Below, piece by piece: positions 9,178 through 18,638 of a DNA stretch of 64,000 nt. How positions within the stretch are numbered: position 1 is the first letter of the stretch; the number at the start of each line of letters is the position of its first letter. Below the pieces are notes generated by a model that worked only from the letters and a program-made list of their open reading frames with translations, did not search any database and was not told the origin of the DNA. The stretch lies in contig NC_013739.1 in assembly GCF_000025265.1 (NCBI RefSeq), positions 2,976,001-3,040,000 on the forward strand, given 5' to 3'. The DNA comes from Conexibacter woesei DSM 14684. GTDB lineage: Bacteria > Actinomycetota > Thermoleophilia > Solirubrobacterales > Solirubrobacteraceae. The translations under genes and the position numbers were made by a program.

Positions 9178-10037
9178 GCGCGGTCGCGCTCGCCCCGGCG
9201 CCGCCGCGGCGCCGCAGCGCGCTGCGGCGCGTCGCGCGGCGGCCGGTCGCGTTCGTCTGCCTCGTCGTGATCGGCGCGTTCGCGCTGCTGGCGCTGCTGG
9301 CTCCGCTGCTGGTGCAGGACCCCGCGACGCAGGACTACGGCGCGCTGCTGGCGGGGCCGTCGGGAGACCACCTGCTGGGAACCGACGACCTCGGCCGCGA
9401 CATCCTCGCGCGCCTGCTCTACGGCGGCCGCGTCTCGCTCGTCGTCGGCGTCGCGAGCACGGCGCTGGCGCTGACGCTCGCGCTCCCGCTCGGCCTGCTG
9501 GCCGGCTACCGCCGCGGCTGGACCGACGTCGCGATCTCGCGCACGACCGACCTGCTGCTCGCGTTCCCCTACGTGATCACCGCGATCATGCTGGTGACGA
9601 TCCTCGGGCACACGGTCGCGACCGTCGTGCTGGCGCTGGCGGTCGCGCAGCTGCCGTGGCTGCTGCGCCTGATCCGCGGCGAGGTGCTGTCGCTGCGCGA
9701 GCGCGACTTCGTCGCGGCCGCGGTGCTCGACGGCGCCGGCGATCGCACGATCCTGTTCCGCTACCTCGTGCCGAACCTGTCGGGCGTGCTCGTCGTGCAG
9801 ACGTCGCTGATGATCCCGATCGCGATCATCGGCGAGGCGCTGCTGTCGTTCCTCGGCATCGGCGTCGCGCCGCCGACGCCGACGTGGGGCGCGATGCTCT
9901 CCAGCGCGCAGCCGTTCGTGGAGCGCGCGCCGTGGCTGGCGATCGTGCCCGGCGCGACGATCGCGCTGATCAGCCTCGCGTTCAACCTGCTCGGCGACAG
10001 CCTGCGCGACGAGCTCGACCCGAAGGTGGCCGAATGA
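9174..10037 (+). CDS. dppC: Dipeptide/oligopeptide-type ABC transporter permease, DppC-like
   Basis: A 287-residue permease. Seen: an N-terminal membrane span, the [14 protein letters not shown] motif near residue 63 that marks DppC/OppC proteins, and the EAA loop ([10 protein letters not shown]) near 180. The start is GTG 9174, overlapping the dppB stop (GTGA). It is the second channel subunit for peptides or related nitrogen compounds. The length is normal and no defects are seen. Confidence 0.9.
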   Translation: MSAVALAPAPPRRRSALRRVARRPVAFVCLVVIGAFALLALLAPLLVQDPATQDYGALLAGPSGDHLLGTDDLGRDILARLLYGGRVSLVVGVASTALALTLALPLGLLAGYRRGWTDVAISRTTDLLLAFPYVITAIMLVTILGHTVATVVLALAVAQLPWLLRLIRGEVLSLRERDFVAAAVLDGAGDRTILFRYLVPNLSGVLVVQTSLMIPIAIIGEALLSFLGIGVAPPTPTWGAMLSSAQPFVERAPWLAIVPGATIALISLAFNLLGDSLRDELDPKVAE

Positions 10038-11002
10038 GCGAGACCCTCACCGTCTCGGAGCTGAGCGTCGCGTTCCGGCGCGGCGGGCGCGGCACCTGTG
10101 CCGTCGACGGGCTGTCGTTCGCGATCGCGCCCGGCGAGGTGCTGGCGCTCGTCGGCGAGTCCGGCTGCGGCAAGAGCACCGTCGCGAAGGCGATCCTGCG
10201 GCTGCTGCCGCGGACGGCGCAGACGGGCGGCTCGATCGTCGTCGAGGGCCGCGAGGTGACGGGGCTGAGCGAGCGCGAGCTGACGCAGGTGCGCGGCCGC
10301 AAGGTCGGGATCGTCTTCCAGGAGCCGATCAGCTCGCTCAACCCCGTCGTCAGCGTCGGCCGCCAGGTCGAGGAGTCGCTGCGGCGTCACCGCAGGATGC
10401 GCCGCAGGGAGGCGGGCGCGGCCGCGGTCGCGCTGCTGGAGGAGGTCGGCATCGCCGACCCCGAGCGCCGCGCGCGCGAGTTCCCGCACCAGCTCTCCGG
10501 CGGCATGTGCCAGCGCGTGATGATCGCGATCGCGCTCGCCGGCGACCCCCGTGTGCTCGTCGCCGACGAGCCGACGACTGCGCTCGACGCGACGGTCCAG
10601 GCGACGATCCTCGAGCTGCTGCGCGACCTCGTCGCGCGGCGCGGGATGGGCCTGCTGCTGATCACGCACGACCTCGGCGTCGTCGCAGATCTCGCCGACC
10701 GCGCGATCGTGATGTACGCCGGGCGCGCCGTCGAGGAGGGCGACGTGACCGAGCTGTTCGCGCGTCCGCGTCACCCGTACACGCGCGCGCTGTTGGCCGC
10801 GACGCCGACCCCCGGCGGCGCGACGCGCGCCCGCCTGACCGAGATCGACGGCATCGTGCCGTCGCTCGCCGAGCCCGCGACGAGCTGCAGCTTCGCCGAG
10901 CGCTGCACGCGCGTGCGCGCCGACTGCCACCGCAAGCGGCCCGAGCCGGCGCGCGCCGGCCGCGGCAGCGTCACCTGCCTGCACCCCTGGGAGGGGTCGT
11001 GA
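10034..11002 (+). CDS. dppD: Peptide-type ABC transporter ATP-binding protein, DppD-like
   Basis: A 322-residue ATPase. Walker [10 protein letters not shown] is at residues 41-49, the signature L-S-G-G-M-C-Q-R near 156 and Walker B V-L-V-A-D-E-P near 176. The C-terminal oligopeptide-transporter extension has a four-cysteine cluster (C-S-F-A-E-R-C ... C ... C-L) that in this family binds an iron-sulfur cluster. ATG 10034 overlaps dppC (ATGA). It works as a heterodimer with DppF. Confidence 0.9.
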   Translation: MSETLTVSELSVAFRRGGRGTCAVDGLSFAIAPGEVLALVGESGCGKSTVAKAILRLLPRTAQTGGSIVVEGREVTGLSERELTQVRGRKVGIVFQEPISSLNPVVSVGRQVEESLRRHRRMRRREAGAAAVALLEEVGIADPERRAREFPHQLSGGMCQRVMIAIALAGDPRVLVADEPTTALDATVQATILELLRDLVARRGMGLLLITHDLGVVADLADRAIVMYAGRAVEEGDVTELFARPRHPYTRALLAATPTPGGATRARLTEIDGIVPSLAEPATSCSFAERCTRVRADCHRKRPEPARAGRGSVTCLHPWEGS

Positions 11003-12003
11003 ACGACGACGCCAACGTCCTGACGATCACCGGCCTGCGCCACGAGTTCAGCTCGCGCGCCGGCCGCGGCCGCCCCGTGCGCGCCGTCGACGACGTGAGC
11101 CTCGAGCTGCGTGCCGGCGAGGTGCTGGGCGTGGTCGGCGAGTCGGGCAGCGGCAAGTCGACGCTCGCCCGCTGCGCGGTGCGGCTGATCGAGCCGACTG
11201 CCGGCCGCATCGAGCTGCTCGGACGCGACATCACGCATCTCGACCGGCGTGCGATGCGGCCGCTGCGGCGCGACGTCCACATGGTCCTGCAGGACACGCT
11301 CGCCGCGCTGAACCCGCGGCTGACGGTCGGCCAGGCGGTCGCCGAGCCGCTGCGGCTCCAGGGCGTCGCGGGGGAGGAGCGCGGCCGCCGGACGGCGGCG
11401 ATCTTCGAGCGCGTCGGCCTCGCGCACGAGCTGGGCGACCGCTTCCCGCACGAGCTTTCCGGCGGGCAGCGGCAGCGCGTCGGGATCGCGCGGGCGCTCG
11501 TGCTGGAGCCGCGCCTGCTGGTCGCCGACGAGCCGGTCTCCGCGCTCGACGTCTCCGTCCGCGCGGCCGTCCTCAACCTGCTCGCCGACCTGCAGGCTGA
11601 GCGCGGCTTCGCGTGCCTGTTCATCAGCCACGACCTGTCGGTCGTCGAGCACGTCTCCGATCGCGTCGCGGTGATGTACCTCGGCCAGATCGTCGAGGAG
11701 GGACCGCGCCGCGAGCTGTTCGCGCGCCCGCAGCATCCCTACACGCAGGCGCTGATCTCAGCCGCGCCGCTGCCCGACCCCGCGGCGCAGCGGTCGCGCT
11801 CGCGGATCGTGCTCGGCGGCGACATCCCGAGCCCGGCCGACCCGCCGAGCGGCTGCCGCTTCCGCACGCGCTGCCCGCTCGCCGACGCGCGCTGCGCGAC
11901 CGAGCGGCCGGTCGCACAGGCGGTCACCGACGGCGACGGCCACCTCGTGCGCTGCCACCGCTACGTGCCGGGCGCGCAGGTCGCGCGGCTCGCGACGCGA
12001 TGA
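10999..12003 (+). CDS. dppF: Peptide-type ABC transporter ATP-binding protein, DppF-like
   Basis: A 334-residue ATPase with Walker [10 protein letters not shown] at 47-55, the signature L-S-G-G-Q-R-Q-R and Walker B L-L-V-A-D-E-P. A C-terminal cysteine-containing extension (G-C-R-F-R-T-R-C-P) is typical of OppF/DppF. GTG 10999 overlaps the dppD stop (GTGA). It is the last transporter gene. Three metabolic genes follow in the same overlapping chain, so uptake and processing are probably co-regulated. Confidence 0.9.
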   Translation: MNDDANVLTITGLRHEFSSRAGRGRPVRAVDDVSLELRAGEVLGVVGESGSGKSTLARCAVRLIEPTAGRIELLGRDITHLDRRAMRPLRRDVHMVLQDTLAALNPRLTVGQAVAEPLRLQGVAGEERGRRTAAIFERVGLAHELGDRFPHELSGGQRQRVGIARALVLEPRLLVADEPVSALDVSVRAAVLNLLADLQAERGFACLFISHDLSVVEHVSDRVAVMYLGQIVEEGPRRELFARPQHPYTQALISAAPLPDPAAQRSRSRIVLGGDIPSPADPPSGCRFRTRCPLADARCATERPVAQAVTDGDGHLVRCHRYVPGAQVARLATR

Positions 12004-13511
12004 GCCCGCTCGACCCCGACGCCGGCCTGCCGGCGCGCGACCCCGCCCTGCTGATCCGCGACGCGTTCGTCTGCACCGCGGACGCCGAGGAGCGCGTCCA
12101 CCCGGCCGGCTCGCTGCTTGTCGTCGGCGACCGGATCGCCGCCGTCGGCGACACGGCGACGGTCGACGCGGCGGTCGCGCGCCTCGACGCGCACGTGCGC
12201 GACGGGCTTCGTACGCTCGACGGCCGCGGCATGATGGCGCTGCCCGGCTTCGTCAACGCGCACTGGCACGAGGGCTTCGCGCTGCGGCTCGCGCCCGGCG
12301 TCGGCAGCACGCGCGCGCCGCACGACCACGCCGACCCGGTCGGCGCGTTCGCGCGCGGCGGCGACGTGCGGCGGCTGTCGGTCGCGTTCGACGACCGCTA
12401 CGACATCGCCGCCGCGCTCGACCCCGACGAGGCCGAGGCGATCGCGCGCTACTCGCTGTGGACGCAGCTGCGCAGCGGCACGACGACGTTCGGCGACGTC
12501 GGCTCGACCAACCGCCCGGAGGCGATCGTCGCGGCGACGCGCGCGCTCGGGCTGCGCGGCGCGGTCAGCGTCTGGGGCAGCGACGCGGCCTGCCCGCCGG
12601 GCGAGCGGCGGCACCGCCGCACGCGCGACGCCGACGCCGTCCTGAGCCGGATCGAGGCGCTGCTGCACGTCTGCGCGGCGGACACGAGCGGGCGGCTGCG
12701 GGCGATGCCGTCGGTCGTCTACCCGCCGAACATGACCGACGCGCTCGGCGCCGGCATCGCCGAGCTGGTCGCCCGCTTCGACACGCCGTTCGCGACGCAC
12801 ATCGGCGCGCTGCGCCACGAGGCGGAGGTCGTGCGCGAGGCGTACGGCGCCAGCTCGATCCGCCGCTTCGCCGACCTCGGGCTGCTGAACGAGCGGCTGC
12901 TCGCGGTCCACTGCGCCTTCGCCGACGACGACGAGCGCCTGCTGCTGCTCGACGCCGGCGTGCACGTCAACCATGCGCCGGCGAAGTACGGCACGACCGG
13001 CGAGTCGACGCTGAGCGAGACCGGGCTGATCGCCGCGCTGCGCGAGGCCGGGCTCGACGTCTCGCTGTCGACCGACGGCGAGGGGCTGCCGCTCGGAGGG
13101 ATGACGGAGGCGATGACGCAGGCGTGGCTGGCGCACAACGAGCAGGCGGCCGACAACACGCTCGTGCGGCCGACCGACGCGCTCGCGATGGCGACACGGA
13201 TCGCCGCCCGCGGGCTGCGCTGGCAGGACGAGATCGGCAGTCTGGAGGCCGGCAAGCAGGCCGACGTCGTGCTCGTGCGCGTCGACGACTGGCGCTACCT
13301 GCTGCGCGCCCGGCCGCTGGAGGGCTTCCTGCTGCTCGGCGGATCGACCGACGTCGACACCGTGCTCGTCGCGGGGCGGATCCTGCTCGCCGACGGGCGC
13401 GCGACGTTCCTCGACGAGGAGGAGCTGCGCGACCGCTACGTCGCCGCCGTCACCGCGTTCGCGACGCGCCGTTTCGGCTGGCACCACGAACGAACGAGAG
13501 GAGCTGCATGA
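12000..13511 (+). CDS. Metal-dependent amidohydrolase (TrzA/AtzB/cytosine-deaminase-like)
   Basis: A 503-residue protein of the amidohydrolase superfamily. The H-x-H pair is at 88 and 90 (N-A-H-W-H-E), further metal or catalytic His residues occur in A-T-H-I-G and A-V-H-C-A-F, and the Asp lies in S-T-D-G-E. A composite beta-sandwich is formed by the N-terminal (I-R-D-A-F-V) and C-terminal (G-K-Q-A-D-V-V-L-V) parts. Such enzymes deaminate or dechlorinate rings, or hydrolyse cyclic amides. It starts at ATG 12000, inside the dppF stop, so its substrate probably enters through the Dpp-like importer. The exact compound is not determined. Confidence 0.82.
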   Translation: MSPLDPDAGLPARDPALLIRDAFVCTADAEERVHPAGSLLVVGDRIAAVGDTATVDAAVARLDAHVRDGLRTLDGRGMMALPGFVNAHWHEGFALRLAPGVGSTRAPHDHADPVGAFARGGDVRRLSVAFDDRYDIAAALDPDEAEAIARYSLWTQLRSGTTTFGDVGSTNRPEAIVAATRALGLRGAVSVWGSDAACPPGERRHRRTRDADAVLSRIEALLHVCAADTSGRLRAMPSVVYPPNMTDALGAGIAELVARFDTPFATHIGALRHEAEVVREAYGASSIRRFADLGLLNERLLAVHCAFADDDERLLLLDAGVHVNHAPAKYGTTGESTLSETGLIAALREAGLDVSLSTDGEGLPLGGMTEAMTQAWLAHNEQAADNTLVRPTDALAMATRIAARGLRWQDEIGSLEAGKQADVVLVRVDDWRYLLRARPLEGFLLLGGSTDVDTVLVAGRILLADGRATFLDEEELRDRYVAAVTAFATRRFGWHHERTRGAA

Positions 13512-14614
13512 CCGACATCGTGCAAGGGCATTGCGAGGACCGCTTCGCGCACGTGCGCGAAGCGTTCGAGGAGGGGCTGCGCGGGCAGGCGCTCGGCGGG
13601 GGAGCGGTGAGCGTGTGGCTCGACGGCGAGCCCGTCGTCGAGCTGTGGGGCGGCTCGCCGACGATCGCCGAGCCGACGCCGTGGCGCGAAGACACGCTGA
13701 GCCCGATCCAGTCCGCGACGAAGGGCCTGGCCGCGATCTGCGTCCACGTCATGGTCGACCGCGGCACGATCGAGCTGGACCGCCCGGTCGCCGACTACTG
13801 GCCCGAGTTCGCCGCCGCCGGCAAGGCGGCGATCACGGTGCGGACGCTGCTCGGCGGCCTCGCCGCGCTCGTCTACGCCGACGCCGCTCCGCCCGAGACG
13901 CTGTTCGAGCACGAGCCGATGGCGCGCGCGCTGGAACAGCAGGCGCCCGCCTGGGAGCCGGGCACCCAGGGCGCCTACCACTCCTCGACGTTCGGCCCGC
14001 TGCTCGACGAGCTGGTGCGCAGAGCCGACGGCCGCAGCGTCGCCAAGGTCTTCGCCGACGAGGTCGCCGCGCCGCTCGGGCTGGACGCCCACCTCGGCGT
14101 CGCCGCCGCGGACCTCGACCGGATCGCGGAGACCCACATGCCGCCGAACCCGGTGATGGCGGCGATCTTCTCCGGCGACGGCAGGCTGTCGCGTGCCTGG
14201 AGGCCGGTTCCGCACGACCCGGAGTTCTTCAGCCGCGACGCGTTCAAGCAGAGCGGCAACGCCACCGGCGGCGGCTACGTCACGGCCAGCGCGCTCGCGC
14301 AGCTGTACGGCACGCTCGCGACCGGCGGCGGGCCGATCCTGAGCCCGGCCGCGGTCGACACGCTGCGCGAGCAGCAGTGGGCGGGCGTCTGCGGCCTCAC
14401 CGACCGGCCGATGCGGATGGCGCTCGGACTCTCGCTGGACGACGCGACGCACCCGATGGGCGGCCCGAACGGGTTCGGCCACTACGGCCTCGGCGGCTCC
14501 CTCGGCGCGGCCGACCCGGACGCCGGGCTCGGCTTCGGGTACACGACCAACTCGCTCGACGGCGACGGCCGCTGCCGGGCGCTGGTCGATGCGGTGCGCG
14601 GCTCGCTGCGGTGA
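13508..14614 (+). CDS. Serine hydrolase of the beta-lactamase/EstB-like family
   Basis: 368 residues. The catalytic S-x-x-K is S69-A-T-K72, the Y-x-S motif Y157-H-S159, and an H-Y-G-L-G-G block near 330 replaces the K-T-G triad. This fits the class C-like esterase/aminopeptidase group rather than a true beta-lactamase. No signal peptide is seen, so it is cytoplasmic. GAGAGGAG precedes the ATG at 13508, which overlaps the amidohydrolase stop. It may hydrolyse an ester or amide of the imported substrate. Confidence 0.85.
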   Translation: MTDIVQGHCEDRFAHVREAFEEGLRGQALGGGAVSVWLDGEPVVELWGGSPTIAEPTPWREDTLSPIQSATKGLAAICVHVMVDRGTIELDRPVADYWPEFAAAGKAAITVRTLLGGLAALVYADAAPPETLFEHEPMARALEQQAPAWEPGTQGAYHSSTFGPLLDELVRRADGRSVAKVFADEVAAPLGLDAHLGVAAADLDRIAETHMPPNPVMAAIFSGDGRLSRAWRPVPHDPEFFSRDAFKQSGNATGGGYVTASALAQLYGTLATGGGPILSPAAVDTLREQQWAGVCGLTDRPMRMALGLSLDDATHPMGGPNGFGHYGLGGSLGAADPDAGLGFGYTTNSLDGDGRCRALVDAVRGSLR

Positions 14615-15870
14615 GCGACGTCGCGGGACCTGCGCGGTCGCGCGTCGACCGGCGCGCGATGGGCTGGCTGTCGGTCGGGCACGGCTGCACCGACCTCTGC
14701 CAGGGCGCGGTCCCGGCGCTGCTACCGGCGTTGATCGCGCAGCGCGGGCTCGACCTCGCATCGGCGACGGCGCTCGTCCTGTTCGCGACGATCGGCTCGT
14801 CGATCGTCCAGCCGCTGTTCGGGATCTGGTCCGATCGCCTGTCGGCGCCGCTGCTGGCGCCGCTGGGGGTCGCGATCGGCGGGCTGGGGCTCGGCGCTGT
14901 CGGGCTGTGCGACTCCTACGCCGAGCTGGCGGTCGCGGTGACCGTCAGCGGCCTCGGCGTCGCGCTGTTCCATCCCGAGGGCGCGCGCCTGGCGGGCCTC
15001 GCCGGCGGCGGGAGCGCACGCGGGATGGGCTACTTCTCGGTCGGCGGGAACGTCGGCTTCGCGGTCGGTCCGCTCGCGGTGCTGCTCGTCGTCGGCGTGC
15101 TCGGCCTGCGCGCCTCGCCGCTGCTGGCGCTGCCGGGGCTGGTCGCGGCGGGACTGCTGCTCGCGCGGATGCGGGACCTGCGGAGGTTGGCGGCGTCGAC
15201 TGGGCGGTCGGCGCTGCACCCGCGCCCGCACGGCGCGGCGCCCGCGCTCGCGTCTGCGCCCGCGCTCGCGTCCCCGCTCGCATCCGCTGCCGCGCCCGCG
15301 CCCGCGGAGTGGGGCCCGTTCACGCGGCTCGCCGGGGCGGCGGTGGTCCGCACAGGCGCCTTCTTCACGCTGCAGGCGCTCGTCCCGATCTACCTGATCG
15401 ACCGGCTCCATGCGGGCGACGGCGCCGCGAGCGTGGCGCTGACGCTGATGCTCGGCGCCGGCGCGCTCGGCACGCTGCTCGGCAGCCGCTGCGCGGACCG
15501 CTGGGGATGGCGGCTGGTGCTGGTCGGCGCGATGGTGCCGCTGACGCTGCTGCTCGCGCTGCTCCCGCTCGCCGGGCTCGCCGGCTGCTTTGTGCTGCTG
15601 TTCGCGATCGGCGTCTTCGGCGACGCGCCGTTCGCGACGACGGTCGTGCTCGGGCAGTCGTATCTGCCCGGCCGCAGCGGACTGGCCTCGGGCGTCACGC
15701 TCGGGCTCGCGATCGGGCTCGGCGGCGCGCTGGCGACCGCGCTCGCCGTGCTCGCCGACGCGACGAGCGTCACGACGGTGCTGTTGACCCTGCCGGCCTT
15801 CTCGATCGTCGCCGCGCTGCTGGCGCTGTCGCTGCCGCGGCCGTCACGGGCCGCGGCAGCGGTCACGTGA
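14611..15870 (+). CDS. MFS transporter of the fosmidomycin-resistance-like (FSR) group
   Basis: A 419-residue protein with about twelve hydrophobic segments. The start (W-L-S-V-G-H-G-C-T-D-L-C-Q-G) and the F-H-P-E-G-A-R-L-A-G block near 113 are typical of the FSR branch of the major facilitator superfamily. The central cytoplasmic loop (about residues 205-235) is an Ala/Pro-rich repeat. GTG 14611 overlaps the hydrolase stop (GTGA), making it the last gene of the dpp operon. It converges with the decarboxylase gene with only 9 bp between, and no terminator hairpin is evident there. Confidence 0.85.
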   Translation: MSDVAGPARSRVDRRAMGWLSVGHGCTDLCQGAVPALLPALIAQRGLDLASATALVLFATIGSSIVQPLFGIWSDRLSAPLLAPLGVAIGGLGLGAVGLCDSYAELAVAVTVSGLGVALFHPEGARLAGLAGGGSARGMGYFSVGGNVGFAVGPLAVLLVVGVLGLRASPLLALPGLVAAGLLLARMRDLRRLAASTGRSALHPRPHGAAPALASAPALASPLASAAAPAPAEWGPFTRLAGAAVVRTGAFFTLQALVPIYLIDRLHAGDGAASVALTLMLGAGALGTLLGSRCADRWGWRLVLVGAMVPLTLLLALLPLAGLAGCFVLLFAIGVFGDAPFATTVVLGQSYLPGRSGLASGVTLGLAIGLGGALATALAVLADATSVTTVLLTLPAFSIVAALLALSLPRPSRAAAAVT

Positions 15871-15879
15871 GCTGACGCC

Positions 15880-17364
15880 TCACTCCGCGCGCGTGTCGTC
15901 GTCGGTGACGACGACGCGCAGCGTCCGCAGGCTGCGGTCGCTGGCGCCGCGCACCATGCTGCCGCTCGCGACGGAGGCGGCGAGGAACGCGACGATCGCG
16001 GGGGTGAGCTCCTCGCCCGCGAGCACGTTCGGGATGCCGGGAGGGTAGACGGCCAGCGACTCGGCGCAGATGCGGCCGCTCGCCTGCTCCAACGGGACGT
16101 GCTCGTGGCGTGCGAGGAACGTCGCGCGCGGCGAGATCGCGAGCGGGCCGTACCGCGGCGCCAGCAGCGCCCTGGTCGCCGGCGCGCCCTCGCTCGCCTC
16201 CAGCGCGTCGCGCAGCGCCGCGACGAGCCGCTCGCCGTCGCCCTCCTCGTCGCCGATGCTGAAGATCGCGACGAGCGCGTGCGCGGACGCCAGCTCGACG
16301 AACACGCCACGGGTCGTGCGCAGCAGCGGCTGCAGCTCGATCCCGCTGCGCCCGGTCCCGCTGACGTCGATCGCCATGCGGAAGGGGTCGATCGCCGCGA
16401 TCCCCATCCGTCCGACGAGGCGCTCGTCGAGCACGTCGACGCCGGGGAGCGCCTGGACGTCCGCGCGGATCCGCTCCAGCGCCCGCAGCGTCGCGCCGAT
16501 CAGCTCGCGCCCGTCGACCGCCGCGCGTTGGCGCGCAGCGTCGAGCGACGCGCCCAGCAATGCGTTCGGGCTCGTCGAGTCGAGCATCGTCACCGCGCGG
16601 TCGACGGTCTCCTGATCGAGCATCGAGTCCGGCCCGAGGTGCAGCATCGCCGACTGCGTCAGGCTCCCGAGCAGCTTGTGTGTGCTGGAGATGACGAGGT
16701 CGGCGCCGGCGGCAAGCGCGTCCAGCGGCAGCTCGTCGTGGAAGGCGAAGTGCGCGCCCCACGCCTGGTCGACCACGATCGGCACGCCGTGGCGGTGGGC
16801 GACCGCCACCAGCCCCTCGACGTCCGCCGCCATCCCGTAGTAGGTCGGCGAGACGACGATCACGCCGCTGACGTCCGCGTCCTCGCGCAGCGCCGCGTCG
16901 AGCGTCTCCGGCAGCAGGCAGTGGGCGATGCCCATCGCCTCGTCGACCTCCGGCAGCACGAAGCGCGGCTCGAGCCCGGACAGCGTCAGCCCGTCGATCG
17001 CGCTCGAGTGCACGTTGCGCTGCATCAGCACGTGCCTGCCGCGCTGCGCGAGCGCCAGCGACGCGACGTGGTTGGCCTGCGAGGCGCCGTTGAGCAGGAA
17101 CCACGTCCGCTGCGCGCCCCACGCCTCCGCCGCCAGCAGCTGCGCCTGCTCGAACGGCGTCGGCCGCGGGCCGTCGTCGATCCCCCACACGAGCGGCGGG
17201 ATGTCGAGTGCCAGCGCCCGTTCCCCGAGCGCGTCCACGAGCGCGCGCGGCGCTCGCGGCCCACCGCGGTGCGCCGGCACGTTGTAGCGCCCCGGATCCA
17301 GCTCGGCGTGTTCGAGCAGGGAGCGCAGGTACGGCATCTCGCGCTGGTCGCCGGCGCCGCTCAT
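15880..17364 (-). CDS. PLP-dependent Orn/Lys/Arg-type decarboxylase
   Basis: A 494-residue fold-type I PLP protein of the basic amino acid decarboxylase family (Gram-positive, single-length type). Seen: V-P-A-H-R-G-G near residue 23, the G-A-S-Q-A-N-H substrate/PLP region, V-V-D-Q-A-W-G-A-H, the PLP lysine in S-S-T-H-K-L-L-G, and the C-terminal Y-P-P-G-I-P motif. It would convert an amino acid to an amine, or a related reaction. ATG 17364 overlaps the M20 stop. As last gene of the leftward operon from 21504, its role may be tied to that pathway rather than to general polyamine synthesis. Confidence 0.85.
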   Translation of the reverse strand: MSGAGDQREMPYLRSLLEHAELDPGRYNVPAHRGGPRAPRALVDALGERALALDIPPLVWGIDDGPRPTPFEQAQLLAAEAWGAQRTWFLLNGASQANHVASLALAQRGRHVLMQRNVHSSAIDGLTLSGLEPRFVLPEVDEAMGIAHCLLPETLDAALREDADVSGVIVVSPTYYGMAADVEGLVAVAHRHGVPIVVDQAWGAHFAFHDELPLDALAAGADLVISSTHKLLGSLTQSAMLHLGPDSMLDQETVDRAVTMLDSTSPNALLGASLDAARQRAAVDGRELIGATLRALERIRADVQALPGVDVLDERLVGRMGIAAIDPFRMAIDVSGTGRSGIELQPLLRTTRGVFVELASAHALVAIFSIGDEEGDGERLVAALRDALEASEGAPATRALLAPRYGPLAISPRATFLARHEHVPLEQASGRICAESLAVYPPGIPNVLAGEELTPAIVAFLAASVASGSMVRGASDRSLRTLRVVVTDDDTRAE

Positions 17365-18638
17365 CGTGCCACCGCGCCGAAGCCCGCGATCGTCCGCACG
17401 AGCATCCGCGCGGTCCGCAGCACGTCGGCGACGAGCACGTGCTCGTCGACGGCGTGCGCCAGGCGCGACGGGCCGGGGCCGGCCAGCACGCACGGGATGC
17501 CGCGCTCGGTGAAGAGGCGCATGTCCGCGCCGTAGCTGATGCCGGCGATCGGCGCCGCGGTGGCCTGCGGGCTCGTCTCGGCCCCGAGCGAGCGGGCGAC
17601 GAGCTGCGTCAGCGGATGCTCGACCGGCGTCGCGCCGGCGCCGAACTGCCCGCCGGTCCAGCGCAGCCGCACCGGCGGGCCGTCGCCGGCCGCCGCCTGC
17701 ACGGTCGACTCGACCAGCTTCCGGACCTCCGCAGCGCCGCTGCCGACCGGCACGCCGACGCGGCCCTCGAACTCCAGCCGGTCGGGCACCTGGCTCGACC
17801 ACCTTCCTGCCTGGACGCGGCCGACCGAGAGCGGATAGGGCAGCTCCAGCTGCGCCATCAGCGGGTCGGAGACGTCGCGGTTGAGCCGCTGCTCCAGCTC
17901 GGCGAGCGCGCCGTGGATCGGCAGGTAGCGATCGATCGCCGAGACGCCGGCGAGCCGGAACGCGGCGTGCGCCGAGACGCCGCCGACCTCGCCCGTGAAC
18001 GTCAGCGCCCCGCCGTGGGCGGCGATCACCCGGAAGTCGGTCGGCTCGGGGATCACGCAGCCGTCGAAGCGGTCGTCGCGCGCCAGCTGCGCGAACGCGC
18101 CGAGGCCGCCGTCCTCCTCGGAGGAGAGGCCGAGCAGCGTCAGGTCGCACGGCGGCCCGTCCGCTCCCGCCGCGTCGCGCACCGCGCCGATCGCGTGCAG
18201 CGCCGCCACGACGCCGCCCTTCATGTCGACGGCGCCGCGGCCGTGCACCGCGCCGTCGACGACGGCGCCGCTCCACGGCCCGTGCGTCCACTCGGCGGCG
18301 CCAGGGTCGACGACGTCGAGATGGCCGGCGAGGCACAGGCGCGCGCCGCCGTGGCCGGCGACGTCCGCCGTCAGGCCGAGCAGCTCGCTGCGGCCGGCCT
18401 CCTCGCCCGGGTAGCCGTCGGCGAGCCGCAGCGCCGCGACGTCGTGCTCGTGCAGCGTCGCGTCGATCCCGCGCTCGGTGCACAGCTCGCCGAGCAGCTC
18501 CAGCGCCGCGCGCTCGTCGCCGGTCGGCGACGGCACACGCACGAGCCGGCAGAGGTCGCGCTCGATCGCGCCCGCGTCGAGCACGGCGAGCGCGCGCGGC
18601 GTCAGGTCGGCGACGGTGGTCCGGTCTGCTGCGGTCAT
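17361..18638 (-). CDS. M20-family metallopeptidase (ArgE/DapE-like deacylase)
   Basis: A 425-residue M20 peptidase. Metal-binding residues lie in L-A-G-H-L-D-V-V, G-R-G-A-V-D-M-K-G-G and S-S-E-E-D-G-G, and a dimerisation insert (about 215-330) separates the halves of the catalytic domain. Relatives remove acetyl, succinyl or formyl groups from amino acids or cut dipeptides. It starts at ATG 18638, overlapping the reductase gene by 4 bp, and is followed directly by the decarboxylase. Together they suggest deacylation followed by decarboxylation of an amino-acid derivative (inference). Confidence 0.85.
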   Translation of the reverse strand: MTAADRTTVADLTPRALAVLDAGAIERDLCRLVRVPSPTGDERAALELLGELCTERGIDATLHEHDVAALRLADGYPGEEAGRSELLGLTADVAGHGGARLCLAGHLDVVDPGAAEWTHGPWSGAVVDGAVHGRGAVDMKGGVVAALHAIGAVRDAAGADGPPCDLTLLGLSSEEDGGLGAFAQLARDDRFDGCVIPEPTDFRVIAAHGGALTFTGEVGGVSAHAAFRLAGVSAIDRYLPIHGALAELEQRLNRDVSDPLMAQLELPYPLSVGRVQAGRWSSQVPDRLEFEGRVGVPVGSGAAEVRKLVESTVQAAAGDGPPVRLRWTGGQFGAGATPVEHPLTQLVARSLGAETSPQATAAPIAGISYGADMRLFTERGIPCVLAGPGPSRLAHAVDEHVLVADVLRTARMLVRTIAGFGAVAR